Source of the DNA: Pseudomonadota bacterium | GTDB lineage: Bacteria > Pseudomonadota > Alphaproteobacteria > Rhizobiales > Rhizobiaceae | Direction of reading: 5' to 3' | DNA length: 6,570 bases | Assembly: GCA_023451915.1 (NCBI GenBank) | Contig: JAEXXS010000370.1 | Coordinates: 1-6,570 of the forward strand | In this document: piece after piece, positions 6,152-6,570 of the stretch | Position numbering within the stretch: the stretch's first letter is position 1 | Layout: the number at the start of each line of letters is the position of its first letter | The notes under the pieces: generated by a model | What the model was told of the DNA's origin: nothing | The model's input: only the letters and a program-made list of their open reading frames with translations | Databases searched by the model: none | Position numbers and translations under genes: made by a program

Positions 6152-6570
6152 TTAAGCGATCTTCTGACCGGTTTTCGCCCAATCGGCGAGGAAGGTTTCG
6201 AGGCCCTTGTCGGTCAGCGGATGCTTGACGAGCGCCTTCAGCGTTGCCGCAGGCGCGGTCACGACATCGGCGCCGATCAGTGCTGCTTCCTTGACGTGAT
6301 TGACGGTACGAACCGACGCGGCAAGAATTTCGGTGCGGAAATCGTAATTGTCATAGATCGTGCGGATTTCAGCAATCAATTCCATGCCGTTGATGCCCAT
6401 ATCGTCCAGACGACCGATGAAGGGCGAAATGAAGGTCGCACCGGCCTTGGCGGCAAGAAGCGCCTGATTGGCCGAGAAGCAAAGCGTCATGTTGACCTTG
6501 TGGCCATCGGAAGACAGAGCCTTGCAGGCCTTCAGTCCGTCGAGGGTCACGGGCAGCTTGATGCAGATAT
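6152..6570 (-). CDS. tal: Transaldolase / fructose-6-phosphate aldolase-type protein (TalC/FSA family), 5' end outside window
   Basis: This is a class I aldolase of the small transaldolase type, in the non-oxidative pentose phosphate pathway. It transfers dihydroxyacetone units through a lysine Schiff base. The visible 139 codons are the C-terminal two thirds of a protein usually near 215-220 residues; the frame stays open to the window edge. The first visible motif, [14 protein letters not shown], contains the candidate Schiff-base lysine (codon 6557-6559), matching KVP(V/M)T in the family. Next come [22 protein letters not shown] and [11 protein letters not shown], the phosphate and sugar binding signature, and a C-terminal helix ending TGQKIA. 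A GTG inside the frame at 6548-6550 is an internal valine, not the start, because the catalytic lysine lies before it. Sequence alone does not separate transaldolase from fructose-6-phosphate aldolase activity. The gene converges on lptE. Confidence 0.9.
   Translation of the reverse strand, partial: ICIKLPVTLDGLKACKALSSDGHKVNMTLCFSANQALLAAKAGATFISPFIGRLDDMGINGMELIAEIRTIYDNYDFRTEILAASVRTVNHVKEAALIGADVVTAPAATLKALVKHPLTDKGLETFLADWAKTGQKIA

Noticed and set aside
5465..6182. Minus-strand open frames opposite lptE and the terminator region.
   Set aside because: They are antisense to a well-supported lipoprotein gene and run through two terminators; the products are arginine-rich low-complexity shadows.

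Overview
The window looks like chromosomal DNA of an alphaproteobacterium of the order Rhizobiales, most likely the Brucella/Ochrobactrum group. That call rests on the GC-rich codon use of the core genes and on the sequence and 877-residue length of LeuS, which match my memory of that group. It was not checked against a database.

The right two thirds (about 2042-6570) is ordinary core genome. yggS (PLP homeostasis protein) lies on the minus strand and diverges from leuS (leucyl-tRNA synthetase). leuS overlaps lptE, a lipoprotein of the LPS export machine, by 14 bases, so the two are probably one transcript. lptE converges on a transaldolase/fructose-6-phosphate aldolase-type gene that runs off the right edge. 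The convergent genes are separated by two strand-specific intrinsic terminators.

The left third (1-2041) is accessory DNA. It opens with a complete IS5-family (IS427-group type) insertion sequence at 4-850. The element has 21-bp imperfect terminal inverted repeats, a TA target duplication, and a transposase made from two frames joined by a -1 frameshift at A AAA AAG. It sits in the 3' end of a minus-strand gene within an AT-rich stretch.

That AT-rich stretch (851-2041) holds two related minus-strand genes. The upstream copy (1462-1959) is intact and codes for a 165-residue protein of unknown function. The downstream copy (851-1312) is a decayed paralog. A good ribosome binding site and ATG are followed at codon 6 by an in-frame TAG. 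A frame change at an A7 run follows, and the IS replaces the last few codons. A naive annotation would call only a 128-residue ORF here, and its last five residues are in fact IS terminal-repeat sequence. Both proteins have a C-terminal pattern reminiscent of a beta-trefoil (fascin/ricin-like) repeat; that is inference.

No defence system, CRISPR array or RNA gene was seen. The points most worth a second look are the unnamed paralog pair and the way one copy has been broken.
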